From positions 1 to 20,695 of the forward strand of contig ADNK01001652.1 of assembly GCA_000320545.1 (NCBI GenBank): DNA of 20,695 bases, read 5' to 3'. Positions 1-9,240 of the stretch are shown piece by piece (the first letter of the stretch is position 1; every line of letters starts with the position of its first letter). This stretch comes from Bigelowiella natans CCMP2755. Its lineage: Eukaryota; Cercozoa; Chlorarachniophyceae. The notes under the pieces were generated by a model that was not told where the DNA came from, ran no database searches, and saw only the letters and a program-made list of their open reading frames with translations. Made by a program: the position numbers and the translations under genes.

Positions 1-451
1 GAGAGAGAGAGAGAGAGAGAGAGAGAGAACAACCCGTCCAGCAAAAAGCACAGCAAACAGTGTTAGTTCGGGCGGGTCAAGTTCCTCAACAAGTTTGAAC
101 AAAAGTCTTTCGTCCCCTCCCTCCCCCTCCCCCCCAAAAGCTCACCACAAAACACAAACGAACACAACCCAGATCGCAACAGGCGACAGGCGCTGAGGAT
201 TCCGGCCACAGAAGATTGAAAAATTAGTTAAGATTTTATCATCAAGAATCATTAGTTTTTGAAACCTTTTCGCGAAGTTGATCTTCCAGGGTAACACAGT
301 TTCTTGGGGAGGGGGAGGGGGGGGGGGGGGGGGGTGCGGACAATCGTTGGTAGTTTTTCGTTCAGAGAAGATCGCCTACCTACCCCCACATACCGTGTAA
401 AGACACATATAACCACGAGACGTAATCGCCACAATTCTATGGTTAACGACA
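1..451. other. 5' flank of the first gene; GA repeat and G-tract
   Basis: No coding exon is supported here. The window opens in a GA dinucleotide repeat (1-28) and has an almost pure G tract at about 305-334. The stretch just before 452 probably holds the promoter and 5' UTR of the SnoaL-like gene, but I see no convincing core-promoter motif. The short ORFs overlapping the G tract are low-complexity products. Confidence 0.5.
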
Positions 452-1799
452 ATGGTGCTCGCCTCCTCGCTCGAGACCGAAGCATCTGGCAGGTCTACAT
501 CCGTTGCCCGCAACACGTCGATGGACGAAAAGTCGCCGTATTTCTCACACCTGAGCGTTAGTGAATTCTCCGGTTACGATTTCGAGCCTGCCCGTCTCAT
601 CTTATATGCATCGGCGCGAGAGCGGCGCTAGCGGTAGTCGAACGGGAGGGTTGGTTGCTGTTGGAGGCAAAAACCTCTTCACTTCGCCGAGGAGGACCGT
701 TTCCCCATGAGAAACCCCCCATATGCTCAGAAACCCCTACGAGACGGCGAAAAAAAAAAAGGATCGTTAGCCCGATGAGTGCCGGACAAGGGAAGCAATT
801 CAATCCCCAACCGGCGAGACTGCGAACAGCACGCGGCCGTTGTCGCGTCGCTCAGAAGTCACAAGGCCGTGGATCTCGGTGCTACTGCTCGCCTGGGAAG
901 AGACGGGCGGCCTCCGCGGCCGAAGGACTCGAGGCCCCGAGACGGGGAGCAGCATATTCGAGAAGGAAGGCTCAGTTCTGCAGGTTGCGTCGATCAGTTG
1001 ACGATCCCACTTTAGACAGTAAAGTATACAATAATTTAACGATAAATAATGACAAACCCTTTGTTGCAACTTTCCATTTACCTGAGTGATAAATTATAAA
1101 TTCTAATGGATATCGTAGATGATATTAACCGGGTACTTCCTAACAATATTTCCTACAGTTTCAGCCTATCACTCCAACCACCGCCAATGATGACGTCGAC
1201 GTCGACGTCTCGCTGGCTCCAACTAGCCCTTTGGACAGCGATGCAATGGGTCGCTACAGCTTCGCTCAAGACCCACCGAACATACCTGAAGCCGACAAAT
1301 TGCTTGGTAATCAAGGCAGCACGTTCTCCGCCTCGTGTTTCCAATTAGAGACATCGGAGCTCTTTTTTGTGGTCTCAAAACCTTGCCTTTGCCAGGTTCG
1401 AATGGGGGCGCTTTGGACGCGCTCTCACACGTTGCAAGCGAACCGAGAGTCATTTTCTCCCACAGTAATGGCGTATCGCCGGAGGATCTCTTCTATGGGG
1501 GCGATGCAGGCAAGCGTGTTTTTGCACGTGTGTTTTTGGAACAGAGGATAACACCTCTGACTATTAGCGTCCTGGTCAGTACTCAGCATTTATTTTCCCG
1601 CTTTTGCCCCCTCCCCCCCCCTCACCAATCCCCGTAGAACAATCAAGCCGAGCAGTCTATGGCATCGCCCGGAGACATAGTTTCTAGCTACTTTGAGTGC
1701 TGGAATAGGCGTGATATGGAAGCTGCAATCGCTCTCTTCGATGAAAACAATCTACGATATGAAGATACCCTGTCGGCCACAGATATATTTATATAGATG

Positions 1800-1840
<41 letters not shown>

Positions 1841-2433
1841 TTATGATAAGATGCAAAACGCCCGCGGCTTTGCGCACGAAACTCCTATCAAATTATCAAA
1901 AGCGTGGCGTCGGCATGTACGTCGCAGGTACCCGAAAGTGTTTACGGAGAAGGAGCAGCTGAAGAGGCACCTCCTCGGAATAGCAGCTGTCCTGCCAGGT
2001 ACAGGTTAGCACTGGTGACATGCCGCCGCGCGCGATTCGAGGTGGATCAACACGTGGATATGCGCGACGTCGGAACGAGTGATCTGAAACACGAAGTTGT
2101 GATGAATGTTTTGCTCGGGGCCGAGTGATGTTTGCAAGCCAGCTCTCCACCATGTTAATGCGCATTACTTGCGTGCTTAGGTAACTTCGAGTTCATCCTC
2201 GATGATCTCTCCGTTGCGTCGCCTAACGAGGCCGGAGTATCACACGTGGGTGTCCAATGGCATGTTGGGCTAAGCGACGGAGTTGAGCTACCGTTCACCA
2301 GAGGATGCAGGTAACGAGAATGTGCGGGTCTGATTGGAACAAATAATTCGTTTCATAATGATGGTGATGATGATGATGATGGTAGTGGTGGTGGTGGTGA
2401 TGACAATGATGCTTAGAGTATACGATGGGAACG

Positions 2434-2464
<31 letters not shown>

Positions 2465-2698
2465 TGATGATGAAGGACGAGGAGATGCTGAAGAATGGTG
2501 GGGATAGATATTCTGATGGGTGCTGATCACGAACTTAGCATCATGACATCGCACCTGACACATCGCCCAAATATGCATGGTGGTTATGGCGGAGTTAGTT
2601 TCTATAAAGTGAGCGCTGAGGGCAAGATCATATACGGTTTTGACGTCCCCGAGCCTGTCGCGAAAACAGGTTTCTACGCAAATGTGCAGCGCAAATAA
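452..2698 (+). CDS. SnoaL/NTF2-like domain protein, eight exons, long disordered N-terminus
   Basis: Proposed exons are 452-556, 771-983, 1159-1306, 1396-1574, 1638-1771, 1928-1998, 2181-2310 and 2599-2698. All introns are GT..AG, all junctions keep phase, and the sum is 1080 nt (359 aa). The last four exons carry a SnoaL-like (NTF2-fold) domain: an N-terminal helix with YFECWNRRDMEAAIALF, then RYEDTLYPKVF, a helix with KEQLKRHLLGIA, then WHVGLSDG and ELPFTRGCSFYKV strands, ending in KIIYGFDVPEP. Such domains form a cone-shaped pocket used by cyclases, isomerases and binding proteins; the ligand cannot be read from sequence. The first four exons encode a Ser/Thr/Asp-rich segment predicted to be disordered. 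The C-terminal exons are secure. The N-terminal exons (start at 452, donor GTTAGT) are phase-consistent but supported only by coding quality. The second-exon ORF was chosen because the other two frames are Arg-rich shadows. Confidence 0.78.
1804..1837. repeat. (TA)n microsatellite in intron 5
   Basis: A run of alternating T and A lies inside the intron between exons 1638-1771 and 1928-1998 of the SnoaL-like gene. It explains the Tyr/Ile-repeat ORFs seen across it. Confidence 0.9.
2357..2461. repeat. GAT/GGT trinucleotide repeat and (TA)n in the last intron
   Basis: Imperfect GAT and GGT triplets (2357-2409) and a TA run (2434-2461) occupy the last intron of the SnoaL-like gene (2311-2598). 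Confidence 0.85.
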
Positions 2699-2888
2699 CT
2701 TAGCTTCAGCGGAAAAAGCCGTTTAAGCACGGGTTGGGAGAATTCCATGCAACGTAGACAATCATGTTCTGTGAGCGGAGATACATCCATGGTTTGCCTT
2801 ATCGTGTGACTCTTCCATACGAATGTGCAGGAGACATTACTATTGCAATCTTGAGGCTAGTTAGGTATTTCACGTTGAGATACCAATA

Positions 2889-2958
<70 letters not shown>

Positions 2959-3672
2959 GTGTACATGAGCATAAATTTATATACACGTATGATGTGTGTA
3001 ATTTAGCTTTTATATTGTTAAATGTCGGTTGCGATCGTGCCATGGTATGTTTGGAACTTGGAATATAGCTCTCTACCATTGGCTAACTGCACTCTAACTG
3101 CACCCCAGAATATCGTTCATTGCAAAATAATGTATGCTATACTTGTGTTTTGTATTCATCCAGCCCTCTTTTAAAGATGATAAGTTCAAAGGCGTAAGGC
3201 CATAGTCGCTAAAACAAGCAAACATTGTGAGCACAACTGGGTATCCCCTGTCCTTTATTAATGGAAATGCGCTTGACCCTCGTTTCGGAAAATTGTATAC
3301 ACTCATGAATGTGGCTTGCGACGTAGGGTATTGCTTCGAAGTAATTATAGTAGAAATGACATTTCTAGACTTCGCTGCGACCCAAAGCTGTAAGGGACTG
3401 GACACAGCATGCAAGAGCCATTGCACAATGCAATGGTGATGCCCAAGTTTGTGCAATATTGCCATGAATCTATAAATCACTGGCCACGCGCAAGGCTACC
3501 ACACGTCATGTCCATTCGTTCAGCAGTCTAGCAGTGCCGACCAACACTTCATGGTGCACTGTGCCGCAAAACTCTAGCTAGCTAGATCGCACGTCGGTCT
3601 AGATGTGCTAACCACGCAACACCTAGACATGTTTCAAGCTAGCTTGCACCTACAAATGCCATCATGAGTCGC
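2699..3672. other. Gene-poor stretch between the SnoaL-like gene and the mobile element
   Basis: I see no supportable gene. There is a compound TA then TG microsatellite at about 2890-2963 and a perfect inverted repeat at 3418-3436 (8-bp arms CCATTGCA/TGCAATGG around CAA). From about 3520 the DNA becomes rich in CTAG tetramers (for instance CTAGCTAGCTAG near 3575-3585). A 128-codon minus-strand ORF at 3094-3480 has no recognisable motif. Confidence 0.5.
2890..2963. repeat. Compound (TA)n(TG)n microsatellite
   Basis: An uninterrupted TA run passes directly into a TG run ending in GCGTGTGTGT. ORFs on both strands across it are artefacts. Confidence 0.9.
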
Positions 3673-3684
3673 CCTGCTGCGTGC
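3673..3684 (+). repeat. Candidate target-site duplication, left copy
   Basis: CCTGCTGCGTGC directly abuts the left inverted arm and recurs exactly at 9540-9551 beyond the right arm. It also forms part of a palindrome with the arm tip (CCCTGCTGC-GT-GCAGCAGGG, 3672-3691), so the true duplication could be shorter. Confidence 0.5.
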
Positions 3685-4039
3685 AGCAGGGTGCACACCA
3701 CACCCCACATTTGATTTCCCATCTGCCGTTGGTAGGGGAATGACACAAAATTTTCATTTCAAAAATTCACCTACTGACGACCTACTGCTGAACTGAATTG
3801 CTAGAATGACATGGCAAAATTGCACGAGCATGACATGTCAAGTGTTCGACATTTGATTTCCCATCAGCAATCAGTAGCAAAATGTGCCAAAATGCGCAAC
3901 ATGAAAAATTCACCCACTGACGACCCACTGCTGAACTGAATTGCTAGAATGACATGATGAAAATCACAGGCACATCCCATGTGTTTTGTGAAAACAATCT
4001 TTGTTGAAAATGACATGGCAAAATCCACAGCAGAGCATC
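3685..4039 (+). repeat. Left terminal inverted repeat, with an internal 53-bp duplication
   Basis: It matches the reverse complement of 9241-9539. It is about 58 bp longer because the block 3761-3813 (starts AAAAATTCAC, ends GAATGACATG) is repeated at 3904-3956 with two C/T changes, whereas the right arm has it once. Homology stops at about 4039, after CAGAGCAT. Confidence 0.88.
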
Positions 4040-4283
4040 GTTGAAAACACTGCAAGTTTGTTCTCACCTGAAATGACAAATGAGAACATTCAAATCAAAA
4101 AATGGAAAGCCATTGGACAAATGGTTGACGGAAGAACAATTCAGATCTTTGAAAAACAAAAGATTTTTGCATGCAATGTCGTCTGACATGGACACATGCA
4201 AAAGGAAATCCACTGAAGAACTTGTCATCAAGTTCGGTCAAGGCAAGGGAACTCAACCAGCATCAAGATCAAAAGATTGCATG

Positions 4284-4667
4284 TCACATTGTGGACACAC
4301 TGACAGCAAAAGGCCCTGGATGGGTTGCAAATTGCATCATTTGTTCATCACTGAAAAGAGCAAAAAAGTGGAAATGCTTGTCAGCTTTCTCAGTCCATTT
4401 GGATTTCTTGCTCTCAAAACTTCTCAATTTGGGACGATTGGTTTGACAAAAAATGCTCTTTGTTTGTTTTTCCCTGTCTTCTTTGCTTGATGATTTGGGC
4501 ACATGCTTTTCATTTTTGCTCATCTTGCACTTTTTGATGGCATCTTGAACCATGCAATTGCAGGCTTTGCATTCTACCTTTCGTAGCCATTTTTGAGAGT
4601 TCTTTTTGTAGTGTTCTTTCACATGTTCTGAAGTTTTGGATTTAAATATTTTATTATTTTCGCTCAT
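4284..4667 (-). CDS. Small Lys-rich ORF with Cys cluster, unrecognised
   Basis: An ATG-initiated 127-codon ORF reading left from 4667, between the left arm and the relic gene and divergent to it. The product is very Lys/Ser-rich. It has a Cys cluster (C-x2-C-x-C, then a further Cys about 10 residues on, roughly residues 34-48) that could bind a metal, followed by a charged linker. No family is recognised. The opposite strand is also open in two frames over part of this stretch, so this may be the decayed remnant of a plus-strand gene instead. Confidence 0.3.
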   Translation of the reverse strand: MSENNKIFKSKTSEHVKEHYKKNSQKWLRKVECKACNCMVQDAIKKCKMSKNEKHVPKSSSKEDREKQTKSIFCQTNRPKLRSFESKKSKWTEKADKHFHFFALFSDEQMMQFATHPGPFAVSVSTM

Positions 4668-4672
4668 TGTGA

Positions 4673-6915
4673 TGCTATAGATTTTTTCTTTTTAAACCAT
4701 TTCATGTTCGTTTCAAAACTCTCAAAAAAACTGGTCATGGATACAACATTGACACCAACCGATTAGTTAAGATTGGAGGTAGAACTTACAAAAAATTGAA
4801 TGTTAAAGGATCACCTTTTGAAGTTGTGAATAGCAGTCTTAATTCTTTTAGAAACCTCAACGAAAGCCAACTGAAAAAAACACATCGCACAATTTGTGGT
4901 GGAACTAATACAAGTTGTGCAATTTTTGTTCATCGCAAGGTAGATGAAGAAAGAAAACATGCTATTAATGAATTCAATCATGAAGGACTGAGATTAGCAA
5001 ATGTGATGACCATTAACGGTGTGGTTTTGAAAAAAACTACTCAAGCATTTAGAAATGCTATTGGTAGATTTGTTAAAATCAAATCAAAATTATTTGATAG
5101 ACAAATTTGTGGAGTGTTAATGAGAAACCAAAACATGGCTGAGGAAATGAATAACCCTTCATTTGAACACAGTGATCACATCAAAATCATTCACAATGGG
5201 TCTTATGATTCTAAATCATCAAGTAATTATGATGTCAGTCAAATTGTGGTGAAAGATAACAACAACAATGTGGCTATGAATTGCAAATACCTTGAATGTG
5301 AAATCAATGATGAAGCGAAAACCTTTGGTGAACTATTCCATCAACCTAAAAAACACTACAGAGAGAATTCTTGTATGTTCAATGCTGTTGTGAACTCACA
5401 TGAAAAATCATTTGAAAAATCCAGACATGAAAATATTACTCATGATGCTCTTTGTAACATTGTAGGAAAAAAAGAAAAAAAAAAGGAGAAATGCCATTAC
5501 ATTAGCAAAGATTAAATTTTTTTTTGAAAAATGCAAATTAGGGCTAACCGTTTGCGACAACATGTATAAATTAGTTGATAAGTTTACACCTGAGAAATGC
5601 AATAAGCACATCTCACCACGAAACTTCAGAGTTATGGTTCATAATAATCATGCTTATTTGCTCAATCACCAAATCAAAGAATTAGAGCAGAAAAAAAAAG
5701 AAGTAGAACATAATAAATATTTATTACAAGTCCATAACAAATACAAATTTAGAACAATAGATGAAGATAAAAGTAATTGTTTCAAATTTATTAAAAATCT
5801 TAATGACATCGTATCTCATATTAAAACAGTTAATGATGAATGGATTAAACATTTTTATTGTGGCGATATGAGGGAATTATTAATTGAAATGATAAATGTT
5901 CACAAATGTGAACCTAAAATTTTCTTTCAACATAACAGAACACTTTCATTGTCATTTAGAATTAGCAATAAACACTGTGTTATTTCTCATCCTGATTATA
6001 ACAACATTTGATGTATTAAAAAAATATTTTAAAGTTGTTAAAAGTATGGATAAAGTAAAGACACTTAACAACATTACCTTTTACAACTTTAGATCCCGTT
6101 CAGTAGGAAAGCATATCCATAGCCTACAAAAGAAACCCAGAAAAAAAAATTATGTAGATGGTATTTGCTACTATGCTGGTATGGAGATTGTATGTAAAAA
6201 GTACAATAAGAAACCAAAACTATATGTGAACTACACTTATGAAATTATTAAAGTAAATAAAAAAGAATTTGTAATACAAGATGTGTGTGATATGGAAGAA
6301 ATAAGAATTCCTATAGAATTAATTAGTAAGCATTTTAGATTGTCATATGCCTCTACCTGTCATAGTTTCCAAGGATTATCAGTTGATGGTCCTATCACCG
6401 TGTTTGATGCAAATACCTGTAGAATTAATCGCAAGTGGCTCTGGACTGCTATGACTCGCTCTACTGACCTATCACAGATACAAATAAATCAGCACAGCGA
6501 TAAAGAATGCTACAGATTAAAGGAAAGTATGATTACTCAAAAACTACGAATGAAAGTATCTTCGTATAGATCTCAGGACAAAAGAGCTGGTAGAACATGG
6601 GAAGAGAAGGAATATATTGATGAGAAATGGATAAAAAGAACTGTTAATAATCACCCTCACTGCCCTGTGTGTAGATGTGGATTTACTGCTGATAATGTTT
6701 CTGTGGATAGAATTGATAATGCTCAACCTCATCTGTGGAACAATTGTAGATTGACTTGTGTGGAATGCAATCTTAGTAGAAATAATCAACAGACTTGCCC
6801 AGCATTTGGTGAGTACACCCCTCAGGATGTTGAGTTTGAAGATGGCTTTGAGGATCAATGGGATCAATGGGTGAAACCTGGGTACGAAAACACCATCACT
6901 GGGCTGGAGCTTTGA
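4673..6915 (+). pseudogene. Broken AT-rich gene: possible Cys-peptidase-like region, SF1 helicase C-terminus, HNH nuclease
   Basis: Three ORF pieces in different frames (about 4673-5515, 5516-6011, 5896-6915) read as one decayed gene. Frame changes fall at homopolymers (A-run 5467-5482, T-run 5516-5524) and near 6000. Piece 1 opens with a TNRLVKIGGRTYKKL motif (4754-4798) like the 2-Cys adaptor motif of large DNA viruses, and has an NSCMFN Cys at 5372. Piece 2 has an HNNHAYLLN His motif, a possible Cys/His pair of a papain-like peptidase (weak). Piece 3 has late SF1 helicase motifs: STCHSFQGLS (6349-6378) and WLWTAMTRSTDL (6436-6471). It ends in an HNH/endonuclease VII-like unit: CPVC at 6661, DRID at 6706, His at 6730, then C-x3-C-x2-C at 6745-6768. 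Walker A and B are absent, so a large internal deletion removed the ATPase core. The segment is much more AT-rich than either flank. Confidence 0.7.
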
Positions 6916-7040
6916 GGCATCGTGTGCCCGAAAATTTGACATTTAATGTCTTTGCCATATCAGCCACACGTGTCAGTTCTTCACCGGAGACTCTCCCCGC
7001 TGCTGGGCATTCCGGGATGAAAATGGGAGTCCCTAATCTT

Positions 7041-7063
7041 CGGACACTAACGGACACTAACGG
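7041..7063 (+). repeat. Short tandem repeat upstream of the CR gene
   Basis: Two perfect 10-bp units (CGGACACTAA) plus a partial third lie about 210 bp before the CR start codon, in the 350-bp GC-richer leader between relic gene and CR gene. A promoter element is possible but unsupported. Confidence 0.5.
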
Positions 7064-7269
7064 GCAATACCGGTAATACTCCCGGTACATGTAATGCTCT
7101 TTCCGGGGATTCGCCGCAACGAGAGTCTCCCGTGAAGATCTTCACACCAGACTCGAAATCAGACTCGATGAAGCGTAGTGGGAAGGTAGATGAAAGAATC
7201 CCTAGCAGGAGAAGTTCGAAAGCACAGGTACTTATCCTACGAGGCTTGCGTTCGGGAGCTTAAGCTTTG

Positions 7270-9210
7270 ATGTGTTCTCAGCGTTCTGAGGTATGGGGAA
7301 ATCAGATGGACTCTATTAGCAAACAAATCTTGAAATTGAGGGATGAAAAGAACAAGCTGAATGACCGACTTGCGCGATTTGAACAATTTTACTCGGAAGA
7401 AAAGTTTACGAAGGAGGAGCTCAATGAGAAAACAAAGAAAGTAGAAGCGCAAATAGCTGAAACTCAAAAGGAAATCCAGGCGAAGGAGGCAGAACTGAAG
7501 GATGTGACAAAAGAGTATAAGGAGGCAACCCAAGGTTATGAATTCTGTGAACATCTAAGGAACAATCGGTGTGCTGAGATATTTTTGCGTGTGTGTTCAG
7601 CCATGGAAATAGACGAAATTGGGGGGGTGATTTTGACAGAAAACCCTGCCGGAGGAGACTATGCCAAAGCTCTTGTTGAAGCAGAAAAGAGAGAGGCTGG
7701 CGATGCGAAAATCTCCAAATTCCTGCCCATGGTGCTACTGACAGTGTGCACGGTATTCATCCCTGGTTTTACCGAAATTATGAAGGATGAAGCAAAGAGC
7801 ATGAAGGATAAGGGCATTAAAGGCATTCTCGTATTTGGTAGAAGGTGTTTCATTCAAGTCGTGAAAGAGTTCCGTCGAATACGTAAGGAATACATCGACG
7901 GTGCCACATTGAGATTTTGTATACTCGCGGGACAGAGTGGAATTGGCAAAAGCCTGGCATTTTCCCAGATTTACATGCGAGAAGCCTTTATCCAAGGGGA
8001 GAAGGTGGCGTTTTACTCCGTCCGAGAGGCTACAATTTATTTGTTCCGGACGGAAGGCGGGAAGTACACCTGCCAGCAAGCGGAAGTAAACGATCAAGGG
8101 TTCTGGAAAACTAAAGCTTGGAAAACTTTTGATGACAGATCAGCACATTTGATTATAGACCCGGCTCCAAGCCAAGGTCACAAGTACTTCCAAGTGCATT
8201 TAGTGGAGGCCTTCGTGGTGTACTTGACCTCTCCGAACAGCGAACTGCGCAGTTTCGAAAATGTGATCAGAGGTGTTAGAAGGAAGAGACTCTTTGTTCC
8301 GACATTGGCCATTGAGGAGTCCAAGGTAATAGCAACCGAGCTAAAAGAGAAAGAGAGTGTGTTTTTAGAGAGATTTCAGAGAACTGGTGGACAGCTGCGG
8401 GATTTCATTAGTGATGAAAGATACAAACTTTTCGAAGGTTATCAGAATGATGCTTGGGCAGGAATGGGGAGGACGGACTACATATACTTCGGAGATTTGA
8501 AAGTTTCAAGCAGAATATTTTCGGTCCAACCTTCCACTACTGAGGAAACACTTCTTTACGGTGAGGAATGCGTCATAGTTCCACAAAGCGAATGGATTAA
8601 GAGCAAGATATTCCAACTGTATGCAGAGAAGAATCTCAAAAATTTCACCGGATTAGATGGCGAGAAATGGTTCTTTGCTAAAATTTACAAGGGTTGCAAG
8701 CTTCTCGCTAGACGTCTCCCTAAGAAGCTAGCTGACGCTGAAAAACGGAAAGGGAATGGTGATTGGGAAGACAAGATTCACGAGTTCCCTGCTCATTCAA
8801 CTTTGAAAACTTTCTCGAACGGCGTGAAAGGCCAGATAGACAAATGCCGAGCACACATCAAGAAGATAGCTGAGGATCAAAAGGCGGAACTTGTAGTGTG
8901 TCCGACAAACTATCCGGCCATCGATGGAGCAACAAACTGTCGAACACTGTATCAAGTTACGATTAGCAGCAAGAAGTCCGTCGGCAAAGCATACGTTGAT
9001 GAACTGATTTTATTCGGTGCATCAGAAGCGGAGAAAGCTCGAGTGTTTTTCCTTGTCCCCCAAAAAATAGTAGAATCCTTCAGCATTTCGTTTGCAAAAG
9101 ACTCTAAAGATGATGCTCTCAAGCTAGCAGAGTTCTGGGTTGTTGGCATCAATTTGATTGAAATGATTGAGGACGCACAGAAGAAGAAAAGCAAGATCAC
9201 GGCTAGCTAG
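7270..9210 (+). CDS. Crinkler/RHS-type P-loop NTPase with C-terminal restriction-endonuclease-fold domain
   Basis: An uninterrupted 646-residue ORF from the first ATG after an in-frame TAA at 7261 (a second in-frame ATG is at 7306). Residues about 12-95 are a charged heptad-like coiled coil. A hydrophobic stretch, MVLLTVCTVFIPGF, lies near residues 155-170. Walker A is GQSGIGKS (221-228) and Walker B is HLIID with Asp297. YLTSPNSE follows, resembling the sensor region of CR/RHS ATPases. Residues about 500-640 match the CR nuclease module: CPTNYPAIDGATN (Asp552), then YQVTISSKK (Gln562). CR proteins couple a STAND/AAA-like ATPase to a nuclease acting on DNA; some are secreted effectors, others retrotransposon hot-spot proteins. 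There is no signal peptide or LxLFLAK-type header, so this is not an exported Crinkler as it stands. The stop lies 30 bp before the right inverted arm, so the gene belongs to the element. It may serve mobility, or be cargo or conflict machinery. An upstream header exon cannot be excluded. Confidence 0.82.
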   Translation: MCSQRSEVWGNQMDSISKQILKLRDEKNKLNDRLARFEQFYSEEKFTKEELNEKTKKVEAQIAETQKEIQAKEAELKDVTKEYKEATQGYEFCEHLRNNRCAEIFLRVCSAMEIDEIGGVILTENPAGGDYAKALVEAEKREAGDAKISKFLPMVLLTVCTVFIPGFTEIMKDEAKSMKDKGIKGILVFGRRCFIQVVKEFRRIRKEYIDGATLRFCILAGQSGIGKSLAFSQIYMREAFIQGEKVAFYSVREATIYLFRTEGGKYTCQQAEVNDQGFWKTKAWKTFDDRSAHLIIDPAPSQGHKYFQVHLVEAFVVYLTSPNSELRSFENVIRGVRRKRLFVPTLAIEESKVIATELKEKESVFLERFQRTGGQLRDFISDERYKLFEGYQNDAWAGMGRTDYIYFGDLKVSSRIFSVQPSTTEETLLYGEECVIVPQSEWIKSKIFQLYAEKNLKNFTGLDGEKWFFAKIYKGCKLLARRLPKKLADAEKRKGNGDWEDKIHEFPAHSTLKTFSNGVKGQIDKCRAHIKKIAEDQKAELVVCPTNYPAIDGATNCRTLYQVTISSKKSVGKAYVDELILFGASEAEKARVFFLVPQKIVESFSISFAKDSKDDALKLAEFWVVGINLIEMIEDAQKKKSKITAS

Positions 9211-9240
9211 CAGCTTGACATTCTGCGATGGATGTAGGCG

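Noticed and set aside
655-1089. 144-codon Arg-rich plus-strand ORF
   Set aside because: It is the wrong frame of the proposed second exon (771-983) and reads into an intron; the frame ending in SSIFEKEGSVLQ joins in phase to the next exon.
2870-3079. His/Thr and Tyr/Ile repeat ORFs
   Set aside because: Produced by the TA and TG microsatellites. The same applies to repeat ORFs near 1797, 10826-11065, 19386-19622, 20037-20336 and 20348-20650.
3094-3480. 128-codon minus-strand ORF
   Set aside because: No recognisable motif, no support from neighbouring exons, and a plus-strand ORF overlaps it.
4001-4490. Two overlapping plus-strand ORFs in the element
   Set aside because: They overlap each other and the minus-strand ORF, show no motif, and partly read through the inverted arm; at most decayed coding sequence.
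6544-6942. 132-codon minus-strand ORF
   Set aside because: Antisense shadow of the helicase-HNH piece.
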